A DNA stretch of 44,178 bases. It comes from Lachnospiraceae bacterium (GTDB lineage: Bacteria; Bacillota; Clostridia; Lachnospirales; Lachnospiraceae). Positions 15,509 through 22,480 of this stretch are shown one piece after another. Made by a program: the position numbers and the translations under genes. The stretch is taken from NCBI GenBank assembly GCA_031272185.1, contig JAISUG010000066.1:1-44178 (forward strand), in the 5' to 3' direction. Under the pieces are notes generated by a model, which saw only the letters and a list, made by a program, of their open reading frames with translations, did no database searches and was not told the origin of the DNA. Position 1 is the first letter of the stretch. Each line of letters starts with the position of its first letter.

Positions 15509-16675
15509 ATGAAAGCGGGAGATATTTTTTCTAAGACTTTGCCTTTCGTGTGGGCGAAGCTGCTGCTGGGCGTGATCACCGTGGTGGTGTCCGGCGTGGT
15601 GGCATTGGTCCTGGGGCTGTTCGCATTGCTGTTCCAATCGGCAGCGGTGGGCTGGATCATGTTCTGGGTGTGGCTGGCGGCATTCGGCGTCATCCGTTTC
15701 GTGCTGATGCATTACATGGGGTATCTGGTGAAAGCGGGGCATATTGCGGTTATCTCGGAAGCCATCATCACCGGGCAGATCCCCCCGGACCAGGTAAACT
15801 ACGGGAAAGCGAAGGTCACCGAGCGGTTCGTCACCGCCAACGTGTATTTCGGCGTGGACAAACTGGTGGGCGCCGCGGTGAAGCAGATCCAGAAAGGCAT
15901 TGGCAAGATAGGCGACATCCTGGACTTCATCCCGGGCATGAGCGCCGTGACGGGGCTCGCGCAGTTCTTCGTGGAGCTGTCCCTGGGGTACATCGACGAG
16001 TGCTGCCTGGGGTACACATTCTACCGCACCGACCAGGGGGCGTTCCAGGCATCCGCTGACGGCGTGGTGATCTACGCCCAGAACTGGAAGACCATCCTGA
16101 AAAACGCCGCCAAGGTGATGGTGGGCGTCATCCTGGGCATGGTGGGGATTTTCCTGGTGCTGAGCATCGTGCTGGGGCTGATCTTCGTATGGCTGTTCCA
16201 TGTGCCAGGCGAGATCATGGTGGTGGTCGCCATCCTGCTGACACTCATCATCAAGTTCTCGTTCATCGACAGCTGGGTGCTGGTGCAGACCATGCACGCC
16301 TACATGAATGCGGCCCTTACGACCCAGATCCAGTTCGACCTTTATGGGAAGCTGTGCTCCATCTCCGGCAAGTTCAAGGAGCTGTGGAACAAAGGCCAGG
16401 AGGAAGGGCCCACACCGGCCTATGCGACGGCCGGGGCGGGCGGATGGCAGTCCGGCCAAGGAGCCATAGAGTCCCAGGACCAGCCCAGGTTTGACACCGC
16501 ATCAAGCGCGGGCGGATGGCAGGGCGGCCAGGCCGCCTCCGGCGCAGGGGCGGATGTGGCTTACGCCGATCCGGGCGATGCGGGCGCCGGTGAGAAGCCC
16601 GTCTTCTGCGGCCAGTGCGGCGCTTCCAACGCACGCGGCGTGAAGTTCTGCGGCAAATGCGGGGCAAAGATGTGA
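15509..16675 (+). CDS. Polytopic membrane protein with C-terminal zinc ribbon
   Basis: 388 residues, ATG 15509 after TAGGAGGG (15495-15502). Hydrophobic helices lie at about 12-45, 48-75, 140-165 (weak), 205-235 and 236-265, so it has four to six membrane segments. The C-terminal 110 residues are a flexible Gly/Ala/Gln region ending in one zinc ribbon, CGQC then CGKC. A similar topology, membrane domain plus cytosolic ribbon, is seen at 13960 but reversed. It closes the zinc-ribbon cluster. A 13-bp RNA hairpin in its leader suggests separate control. Transport or envelope function is possible; no motif decides it. Confidence 0.8.
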   Translation: MKAGDIFSKTLPFVWAKLLLGVITVVVSGVVALVLGLFALLFQSAAVGWIMFWVWLAAFGVIRFVLMHYMGYLVKAGHIAVISEAIITGQIPPDQVNYGKAKVTERFVTANVYFGVDKLVGAAVKQIQKGIGKIGDILDFIPGMSAVTGLAQFFVELSLGYIDECCLGYTFYRTDQGAFQASADGVVIYAQNWKTILKNAAKVMVGVILGMVGIFLVLSIVLGLIFVWLFHVPGEIMVVVAILLTLIIKFSFIDSWVLVQTMHAYMNAALTTQIQFDLYGKLCSISGKFKELWNKGQEEGPTPAYATAGAGGWQSGQGAIESQDQPRFDTASSAGGWQGGQAASGAGADVAYADPGDAGAGEKPVFCGQCGASNARGVKFCGKCGAKM

Positions 16676-16679
16676 GCGA

Positions 16680-16960
16680 TACATAGGTCTGCATTACCAA
16701 ACAAGTTTGGAAACGCCCGCGATCATGCGTGTCGTGCTCGCACGTAAACGCATGATGGCGAGACCGAACGGACACGAGGAAGTAGCCCGATAGGGCGGAT
16801 TCCGATGTGGGCGTAGGGTTACGGGAGCGCAAAGCGCGGAGTAACCCGTTGTATCGCTTATACATAGGTCTGCATAGCATGGTTCTGCGAACCAGCACAA
16901 GTTTGGAAACGCCCGCGATCATGCGTGTCGTGCTCGCACGTAAACGCATGATGGCGAGAC
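16680..16960. repeat. Duplicated 64-bp hairpin repeat (REP-like)
   Basis: A 64-bp sequence starting ACAAGTTTGGAAACGCCCGC is present identically at 16701-16764 and 16897-16960, each preceded by TACATAGGTCTGCAT (16680 and 16861). Inside each, ATCATGCGT pairs with ACGCATGAT, and CGTGC with GCACG, giving a two-part cruciform or hairpin. Between the copies is another stem, GGGTTAC (16816-16822) with GTAACCC (16841-16847). The region contains no gene. Confidence 0.8.
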
Positions 16961-17044
16961 AATATTTAACAATAATATATGCATTTTTGATTTGATTTGC
17001 CTCTGGAAATGTGCTGATTTGGAAATAACTGGACGGAAATGCCA

Positions 17045-17073
17045 TTGATTCTTCGGGCGGACTATGGTAGAAT
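17045..17073 (+). promoter_or_regulatory. Promoter of the toxin mRNA
   Basis: TTGATT (17045-17050) and TAGAAT (17068-17073) are 17 bp apart. Transcription would begin near 17080, so that the mRNA starts at or next to GACAGTCGC (17081-17089), a sequence also found at the 5' end of the antisense RNA. Confidence 0.68.
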
Positions 17074-17189
17074 CGCACAGGACAGTCGCGAAACTGGGTG
17101 AGTTGGCCTCCTGGACTATGTTTTGCTCCATTTGCACTGCAGTCGGCAATTGCCGCCGTAGCGGGTGCGCACATAGGAAAGGGGGCCCT

Positions 17190-17282
17190 ATGAAAAAACT
17201 AAATGACTTGTTGATGATGTTGTTTACCTTTGGCATCTTCCTGATAAGTCTTCTTACATGCGTGCATTTGGTCTGTAAGTAG
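17190..17282 (+). CDS. Putative holin-like type I toxin, 30 aa
   Basis: A 30-residue peptide, MKKLNDLLMMLFTFGIFLIS then LLTCVHLVCK, with a single membrane helix. ATG 17190 follows AGGAAAGGGGG. Size, the L-M-L-x-F-G-x-F-(L/I)-x-x-L-L core and a lysine-bearing tail fit the Firmicutes putative holin-like toxins (type I toxin-antitoxin peptides that insert in the membrane). The surroundings support this: an about 110-nt 5' leader, a shared terminator just downstream and a consensus promoter on the opposite strand for an antisense RNA. Not every member has proven toxicity. Confidence 0.75.
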   Translation: MKKLNDLLMMLFTFGIFLISLLTCVHLVCK

Positions 17283-17289
17283 TTTATAA

Positions 17290-17384
17290 CATAGAAAAAC
17301 CACCCCGAACTCTTGGCAGACGGAAGGGTGGATTTTCTATCACTCCAGAGGCCAACTCACTCATGTGAGGCGACTGTCTTTTCG
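17290..17384 (-). ncRNA. Antisense RNA antitoxin (predicted)
   Basis: Transcribed leftwards from the promoter at 17391-17419, starting near 17384 and ending at the shared hairpin near 17290, about 95 nt. It overlaps the toxin mRNA 3' end across the terminator stem-loop, giving perfect complementarity. Its 5' part (GACAGTCGC and TGAGTTGGCCTC motifs) repeats the 5' end of the toxin mRNA. The ends are predictions. Confidence 0.6.
17295..17336. terminator. Bidirectional terminator between toxin and antitoxin
   Basis: CCACCC (17300-17305) pairs with GGGTGG (17326-17331). AAAAA precedes the left arm and ATTTT follows the right, so a T-run follows the stem on both strands. It lies 13 nt after the toxin stop codon. 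Confidence 0.75.
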
Positions 17385-17390
17385 ATTGTT

Positions 17391-17419
17391 ATTATAGCAA
17401 TGCATGTCAAGGATGTCAA
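17391..17419 (-). promoter_or_regulatory. Consensus promoter for the antisense RNA
   Basis: On the - strand TTGACA (17414-17419) and TATAAT (17391-17396) are separated by exactly 17 bp: a perfect sigma-A promoter pointing back at the toxin gene. No - strand protein gene lies downstream. It is stronger than the toxin promoter, as expected for an antitoxin RNA. Confidence 0.82.
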
Positions 17420-17545
17420 GAAGAATCTTTGTGCTGTCGAATGGATTTCATTAACCGGTCGCTATCCATGTTATGTTAATGTGAGTCGCCAAAGGCGCAC
17501 TGCAATCAAGACGGGAATGCCACAGTCTAACGGAGGATTATGAAA

Positions 17546-18769
17546 ATGTCGGGATGGAAAGTGGGTAAAGTGTTTCGGGATATGTGGGGCAAAACGGCTG
17601 CGGTGGCCACGGCGGTTCTCATCGCGGTGTCGGCGCTGTCCGGCTGTGGCGCGAAGGCGGCGGTGGAAAATGCCGTCAAGAGCAAGACGGAGGAAATCGT
17701 GAGTTCCGCGGTGCAGGATGCCAAGACGCAGATCGGTTCTTCCATCCTGCAAAATGTGATAGGCGGCGGCTCTGCGGGGTCCACAGGTACGGCCTTAGGC
17801 AGCGGTTCCGGCTCCGGGTCAGGGCCAAACAATGCGCCCATTGCGCCGAATGCGTCCGGGGGGGCTTCCGGCGCCGGGGATGCCCAGGGGGCGGCGGGTG
17901 CGTCCGGCGGCTCCGGTTCCGGGTCCAAGCTCCCCTCCTCCTTAGCCAGCGTGGCCAGCCCCGGCGGGTATTTCGACCGCCTTAAAGAGGAGTGGGAGAA
18001 TGCGCCGGAGGAGGGCTATGTATGGACCATCACCATCAACGACGACGAGACATTGGATATGCTGGGCATTGCTTCCGTTTATTATGACATCGACCTGTCC
18101 TGCTCCCACGTGGGGCCGACCCCCCTGGGTGCCTACAGCGGAGAGCTGGCCATGAGCTACGAGGCGAACCTGGACGCGCTCATGGAGCTGCTCACGGCGA
18201 CCGGCGGTTCGGCGTCCTACGACGCTGACGGGTGGTTCCGCAACGACGACTTCCTCATGGAGATGATGGAGTACGAACCGGAGTATGAGGTGCTGTTCCC
18301 CGAGTCCTTCGAGCCGGACAATGACCTGACCGAGGAGGAGCAGGAGGTAGTTGACCAGTACATGGGGAATATGCTTGGCGACGTGGGCAGCGGCGACGAG
18401 GATTTCGAGATCGACGAGATACCCAATGGGCACTGGTTCGACTGGTCTTTCCGCATGACCGAGGGCGACATGAGCGGGTTCGTCAAACTCACCGGCATAG
18501 CGTACGGCACCACCAGCGGCGAGGGCACGGTGGACGCCTCGGGGGCATACTCCCAGGGGTGGGCCACGGGGACGTACCCGTTTGTGGGCACATTGAGCGA
18601 GCGGTACTCGGAACCCATCGAGGCGCCATTCCCCTACATGATCCGTATCTACGAGACGGGCCAGGTGGTGTTCGAGCTGTACAGCTCCAACGGCGGTCCG
18701 GTGTCGGTGAAGTTCTACGGGACCATCGACAAGGTGCCGGTGGGGCAGACCCAGACACTGCCGAAGTGA
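17546..18769 (+). CDS. Lipoprotein of unknown function
   Basis: 407 residues from ATG 17546, which lies 9 nt after GGAGG (17532-17536); ATG 17540 is only 3 nt away and less likely. Signal peptide with lipobox LSGC, Cys34. After it, a helix (AVENAVKSKTEEIVSSAVQ) resembles the start of the mature part of the 21644 lipoprotein. Residues about 75-125 are a Gly/Ser/Ala linker, followed by a folded acidic domain of about 280 residues with many Trp and Tyr and an EEEQEVVDQY helix. No known family. First of five secreted proteins in a row. Confidence 0.78.
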   Translation: MSGWKVGKVFRDMWGKTAAVATAVLIAVSALSGCGAKAAVENAVKSKTEEIVSSAVQDAKTQIGSSILQNVIGGGSAGSTGTALGSGSGSGSGPNNAPIAPNASGGASGAGDAQGAAGASGGSGSGSKLPSSLASVASPGGYFDRLKEEWENAPEEGYVWTITINDDETLDMLGIASVYYDIDLSCSHVGPTPLGAYSGELAMSYEANLDALMELLTATGGSASYDADGWFRNDDFLMEMMEYEPEYEVLFPESFEPDNDLTEEEQEVVDQYMGNMLGDVGSGDEDFEIDEIPNGHWFDWSFRMTEGDMSGFVKLTGIAYGTTSGEGTVDASGAYSQGWATGTYPFVGTLSERYSEPIEAPFPYMIRIYETGQVVFELYSSNGGPVSVKFYGTIDKVPVGQTQTLPK

Positions 18770-18826
18770 GCAGTGTGTCATATTTGAACGACAGTGGAAG
18801 TTGTGGATACGACGGAGGAAGTCTGG

Positions 18827-20326
18827 ATGATCTGGATGAGAAAAATACGGCCCGGTCTGCGGCGGTTGGTTTCCGGTGCGTTGGCGCTGGCATTGGCCGC
18901 CCATGTGTTTGGGGCGTTCCCGCTGGTTTCCCTGGGGGCGCCCACTTCCCGAATCGAGGGGGTCGACTACACCCGCATCAAGGAAAATGAGCAGTTGAAA
19001 CTGCCGGTGACCATCGGGTTCGGCGAGGTGAATTTTGACCGAGCGGAGCTGGTGAATGGCAAGACGCTCACGCCGGAAGAGGTGGACGAAGAGATCCGCA
19101 GGGTGATGAACGCATTCACCTTCGTCGATTTCGACGGTGTGTCGCAGGTCATGACCTCGGGGCGGCTCAACTACATGAAGGACGTGTACCGGCGGGCGGC
19201 GTCGGTGAAAGGGGACTACGTCAAGGGGTTCGACGCGGCTGCCATGGCCAGGCTCATGGGGATGCTCCTGGGGTTCGACCCGGCCAAGGGCTGGTCGGAG
19301 CTGGGCGTGTTCGCGGCGGGGAAGCTCAATGACATAATCCTGGGGTTCCTGGGGGGGCCCATCGGCCTGGCCAACGCATTGGCGAGCCTGGGGCTGTCCA
19401 TCTCCACCCAGGTGATTGACTCTGCAGGCGAGCTGTTCCGCATGTACGAGCAGAACCTGGTGTGCAGGGAGGCGCTGTTCTACTACCTGCTGGAGGAGCA
19501 GTTCTACCAGCGGTGCAACGACGCCATCGCCGACAGGGAACGGCGGGAGGGCAGCGACGATTGGAAGATCAAGTGCAACCAGATGGTCTGGAAGAACTCC
19601 ACGGTGTTCGACGTCGCTTCCCAGCAGTACTGGCAGCTGACCTGCGACCTGACCAAGGATTTCGACTACGGCGGGGGCGACCCCATGGACTGGTCCGGGC
19701 GCTACACCGGGACCATGAAGCTGGACATCTGGAACGACTGCAGCACATTCGACGAAACGTTCCTGGACAATGTGTTCCTGTCCAAGAAGCTTGCTTTCTA
19801 TGCGTTGACGTCGGCCATGCTGTTCAAAGATCAGACGGACACGCCCACGAAGCTCACCAAATCACTGACCGACGGGCAGTTCGAGATACACCTGGACCGG
19901 AGCAACGGTATCGGTGGCGAGCTCACCTGGTATTTCGACCTGAAAGGGTTCCGGGACGAGAGCCAGTTCTTGATGTCCCACAAGGTGGTGGGCACCATCA
20001 AAAACTCGGTATTTGACGAACAGGGCATCTTTCGGTTCTCTACGTCCAACGCCTATGGGGAGGCCGATGCGGCATGGCAGTTTTTGTTCAACGGCGTCGT
20101 GGAGTCGGGGAACAAAAGCATAGGCATCATGGAGTATGAGTACGACACCAAAGTGGGCGCGTGGGCAGTGACGCCGGCAGGGTTTCAGGTGGGGCGCGGC
20201 GACGGCGGCGAAGATGTTTCCTGGTCGATAATGCGCGACCACGACGTATGGAAAGACCTGAAAAATGGCAGCTCCATCGAGATCAAGTATGACACGGACG
20301 TGAACGCGGCGAAGAAGAAGGAGTGA
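18827..20326 (+). CDS. Secreted protein of unknown function
   Basis: 499 residues from ATG 18827, chosen for GGAGGAA (18814-18820) 6 nt upstream. N-terminal signal peptide (MIWMRKIRPGLRRLVSGALA, then a hydrophobic core to about residue 38) without a clear lipobox Cys; SLGAP is a plausible signal peptidase I site. The mature protein has a helical part (about 85-230, with a Gly-rich hydrophobic segment near 165-195) and a strand-rich C-terminal part (about 280-480). Two Cys lie close together in the middle (REALFYY...CNDAI) and could form disulphides. No family recognised. Confidence 0.72.
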   Translation: MIWMRKIRPGLRRLVSGALALALAAHVFGAFPLVSLGAPTSRIEGVDYTRIKENEQLKLPVTIGFGEVNFDRAELVNGKTLTPEEVDEEIRRVMNAFTFVDFDGVSQVMTSGRLNYMKDVYRRAASVKGDYVKGFDAAAMARLMGMLLGFDPAKGWSELGVFAAGKLNDIILGFLGGPIGLANALASLGLSISTQVIDSAGELFRMYEQNLVCREALFYYLLEEQFYQRCNDAIADRERREGSDDWKIKCNQMVWKNSTVFDVASQQYWQLTCDLTKDFDYGGGDPMDWSGRYTGTMKLDIWNDCSTFDETFLDNVFLSKKLAFYALTSAMLFKDQTDTPTKLTKSLTDGQFEIHLDRSNGIGGELTWYFDLKGFRDESQFLMSHKVVGTIKNSVFDEQGIFRFSTSNAYGEADAAWQFLFNGVVESGNKSIGIMEYEYDTKVGAWAVTPAGFQVGRGDGGEDVSWSIMRDHDVWKDLKNGSSIEIKYDTDVNAAKKKE

Positions 20327-20477
20327 GGGCGGCCCGAACCAAACGGAAGCCGGAATGTGAAAACGGAAAGTCACGTGTCTGGGTGTTCATTATACACGAT
20401 GGAAAACGGTGCTGGCTGTGCGCCAGGACGCGGCGGCGGGGTCGCCGTGTCGGGGTGATTCGGGAGGGAGCGGGAGC

Positions 20478-21518
20478 GTGATTAAGAATAGGTACATCGG
20501 TGTGCGTGTCGTCGCCTGGTTGGTCGTGGCGGTGGTTTTGGCTTTGGCGGCTTGCCGGAAAAGCGGGGGCGACAAAGAAGCGGCCGCCGCATCAGAGGCC
20601 GCACTGGGCGGCGGGGCTGATAGCCCGGATTCGGGTGTGGCAGATGGTTCCCAGGCCGGGGGAGCGGCATTGGGGCAGGGTGCCGCGGGCGGCGCTTCTT
20701 CAAATGGGAATTTCCTCACGGAGGAAGACCTGATCGCGGAGGGGTTTGTGCGGGTCACCGGGGACGAAGAGGAGGAAACGCTGTCCGACCAGGAGTTCCT
20801 TGACGACCTGGCGGACGGGATCGTGGGGAACTATGGGATCGGGGATGGCACAGGATCGTCGGCAAATGGCATAGGGGGCGCAACGTCTGGGGGTACGTCG
20901 CCGGGTACCGCGCCGTCCGGCGGCGGTTCAGCCGCAGCCGGTGGTGCCGGCGGGAATGTGCCCGGTGGCGGCGGCGCTTGGATCATGGCGCTGGCCGACA
21001 CCTCCGGGTTTGACGACCTGGAAGGCTACGAAAAGCCCACTGCCGCATCGGTGGAGTGGAGCGACGACGGCTGGGGCGACGGGGTGGAGGTCTATGACTG
21101 GCGCGCCGCCATGACGCCGGAGGAGCTGGCGGAGTACGAAGCGATGGCCGCCGGGGATTTCGAGGGTATGGATGGCGGCGAGGGCCAGGATGCTGGTGGC
21201 GGTGACGCTGCGACCGGAGGGTCCCAGGGCGCAGCCGGCAGCGGTTCGGGCGAATCGTCGCTCCCGCCCATGCCCGGCACTATGGCAGGGCAGCCTATGA
21301 GCTTTGACGGCAACTACATGGCCGTCTCCGCAGGGGTGAGCGAGGAGCAGTACAAGGATTACATCGCCGCGCTGAAAGCGGCCGGGTATTCCAAGGATGC
21401 CCAGGAGAATGACATGTCCGCCTACGGCATGGGCGCCATGTATACGGCCAGCGGCAGCGGCGGGGAAGTGACGGTGATCTACAATGGGGGGAACCTCCAG
21501 GTGTCCCTGACGAAGTGA
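20478..21518 (+). CDS. Lipoprotein with C-terminal domain shared with 21644 gene
   Basis: 346 residues from GTG 20478, set by GGAGGGAG and GGGAG just upstream; an ATG frame from 20409 would put 23 charged or polar residues before the signal. Lipobox LAAC, Cys26. The mature protein is mostly Gly/Ala/Ser/Asp low complexity (about 30-80, 130-180 and 235-270). The C-terminal 75 residues are a small domain with YKDYIAALKAAGYSKDA followed by strands GEVTVIYNG and LQVSLTK. The same pattern, YVEKLRSAGFTKDEK, occurs in the next lipoprotein, so the two are paralogues in that domain. Ligand unknown. Confidence 0.75.
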   Translation: MIKNRYIGVRVVAWLVVAVVLALAACRKSGGDKEAAAASEAALGGGADSPDSGVADGSQAGGAALGQGAAGGASSNGNFLTEEDLIAEGFVRVTGDEEEETLSDQEFLDDLADGIVGNYGIGDGTGSSANGIGGATSGGTSPGTAPSGGGSAAAGGAGGNVPGGGGAWIMALADTSGFDDLEGYEKPTAASVEWSDDGWGDGVEVYDWRAAMTPEELAEYEAMAAGDFEGMDGGEGQDAGGGDAATGGSQGAAGSGSGESSLPPMPGTMAGQPMSFDGNYMAVSAGVSEEQYKDYIAALKAAGYSKDAQENDMSAYGMGAMYTASGSGGEVTVIYNGGNLQVSLTK

Positions 21519-21643
21519 TGCCTGTCGTGGGCCACTCCATTTCCCCGTTCACAAACCATATCGCCGGTTTGCGGTTTTGCGGCGTGGCAAACCAACCTTT
21601 GCTGCTTTGCGGCGTGGCAAGCCGCAGGAAGGAGGAATCAGTT

Positions 21644-22384
21644 ATGAAGAAATATGCAGCTGTGGTTATCTCGTTGGCCTTGTTGTTTTCCCTCACATCC
21701 TGTGGCATGATAAAGAAGGCGGTCCAGGAGAAGACACAGGAGATCATCAGCAATGCGATCGCGGGGGATAGCGCCTCGGCGGGAGCCGGTGATTCTAGCG
21801 CTGGTTCGGCCGGCACCGGCGGATCCCAGTCGGGGTCAGGCAACACAGGGGCCGGTTCGAATGGGTCAGGCAGCGCCCAGTCGGGCAACTCCCAGTCCGG
21901 CAATTCACAGTCTGGCAACTCCCAGTCCGGAATTGCGGGCGGTTCTTCCTCCGGCGCTTCGTCGACGAAGGACGTGTGGCCCTCCAACAAGTTCACGAAA
22001 GGGGTGCCCTCCCCCGAAACAAAGGACATTGGCACATATCGGATGTACAGCATGCAAACCGGGGATTTCTCCTCCGTGGAGGAAAACAAGGCTGACGTCA
22101 TCCTGTTCGCCATGAAATGGGAGACCATGGACGATGCAAAGGCTTATGTAGAGAAACTGCGGTCAGCCGGGTTCACGAAAGACGAAAAGGTGGATGAGAT
22201 GGACAGCACCGAACCCATCATGGTCGGCGACACCGAGGTATACGGCCCCACGTCCTATGACTGGATCGGCTCTGACGGGTCATTGTGGATTGAAGCCTCG
22301 TTCTACCGAACCCACGATGGCGACGTCCAATACAGCACATTGTCCATAGCGAACTATGACTTCACGGCGGAAGACGAGGATTGA
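21644..22384 (+). CDS. Lipoprotein with small C-terminal domain
   Basis: 246 residues from ATG 21644 after AAGGAGG (21629-21635). Lipobox LTSC, Cys20. Then a helix AVQEKTQEIISNAI, like one in the 17546 lipoprotein, and a Gly/Ser/Asn/Gln linker with repeated SGNSQ units (about 70-100). The C-terminal 140 residues form a domain with DDAKAYVEKLRSAGFTKD, shared with the preceding gene, and aromatic-rich strands ending SIANYDFTAEDED. The 3' end of the gene is partly duplicated just downstream. Confidence 0.78.
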   Translation: MKKYAAVVISLALLFSLTSCGMIKKAVQEKTQEIISNAIAGDSASAGAGDSSAGSAGTGGSQSGSGNTGAGSNGSGSAQSGNSQSGNSQSGNSQSGIAGGSSSGASSTKDVWPSNKFTKGVPSPETKDIGTYRMYSMQTGDFSSVEENKADVILFAMKWETMDDAKAYVEKLRSAGFTKDEKVDEMDSTEPIMVGDTEVYGPTSYDWIGSDGSLWIEASFYRTHDGDVQYSTLSIANYDFTAEDED

Positions 22385-22470
22385 GAGAGTAGGAAGAGGG
22401 GATTGGCTGTGACAAGACGGTCACTATGACTTCACGGCGGATGACGAGGATTGAGATAGGGGGAAGAGGG
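22353..22470 (+). repeat. Duplication of the 3' end of the 21644 gene
   Basis: About 48 bp starting ACTATGACTTCACGGCGG at 22353 recurs at 22423, including the stop codon (GAGGATTGAGA) and the following GGAAGAGGG. The copies differ at few positions and are 70 bp apart. The second copy now supplies the purine-rich leader of the next gene. Confidence 0.8.
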
Positions 22471-22480
22471 GGCGGCGGGG

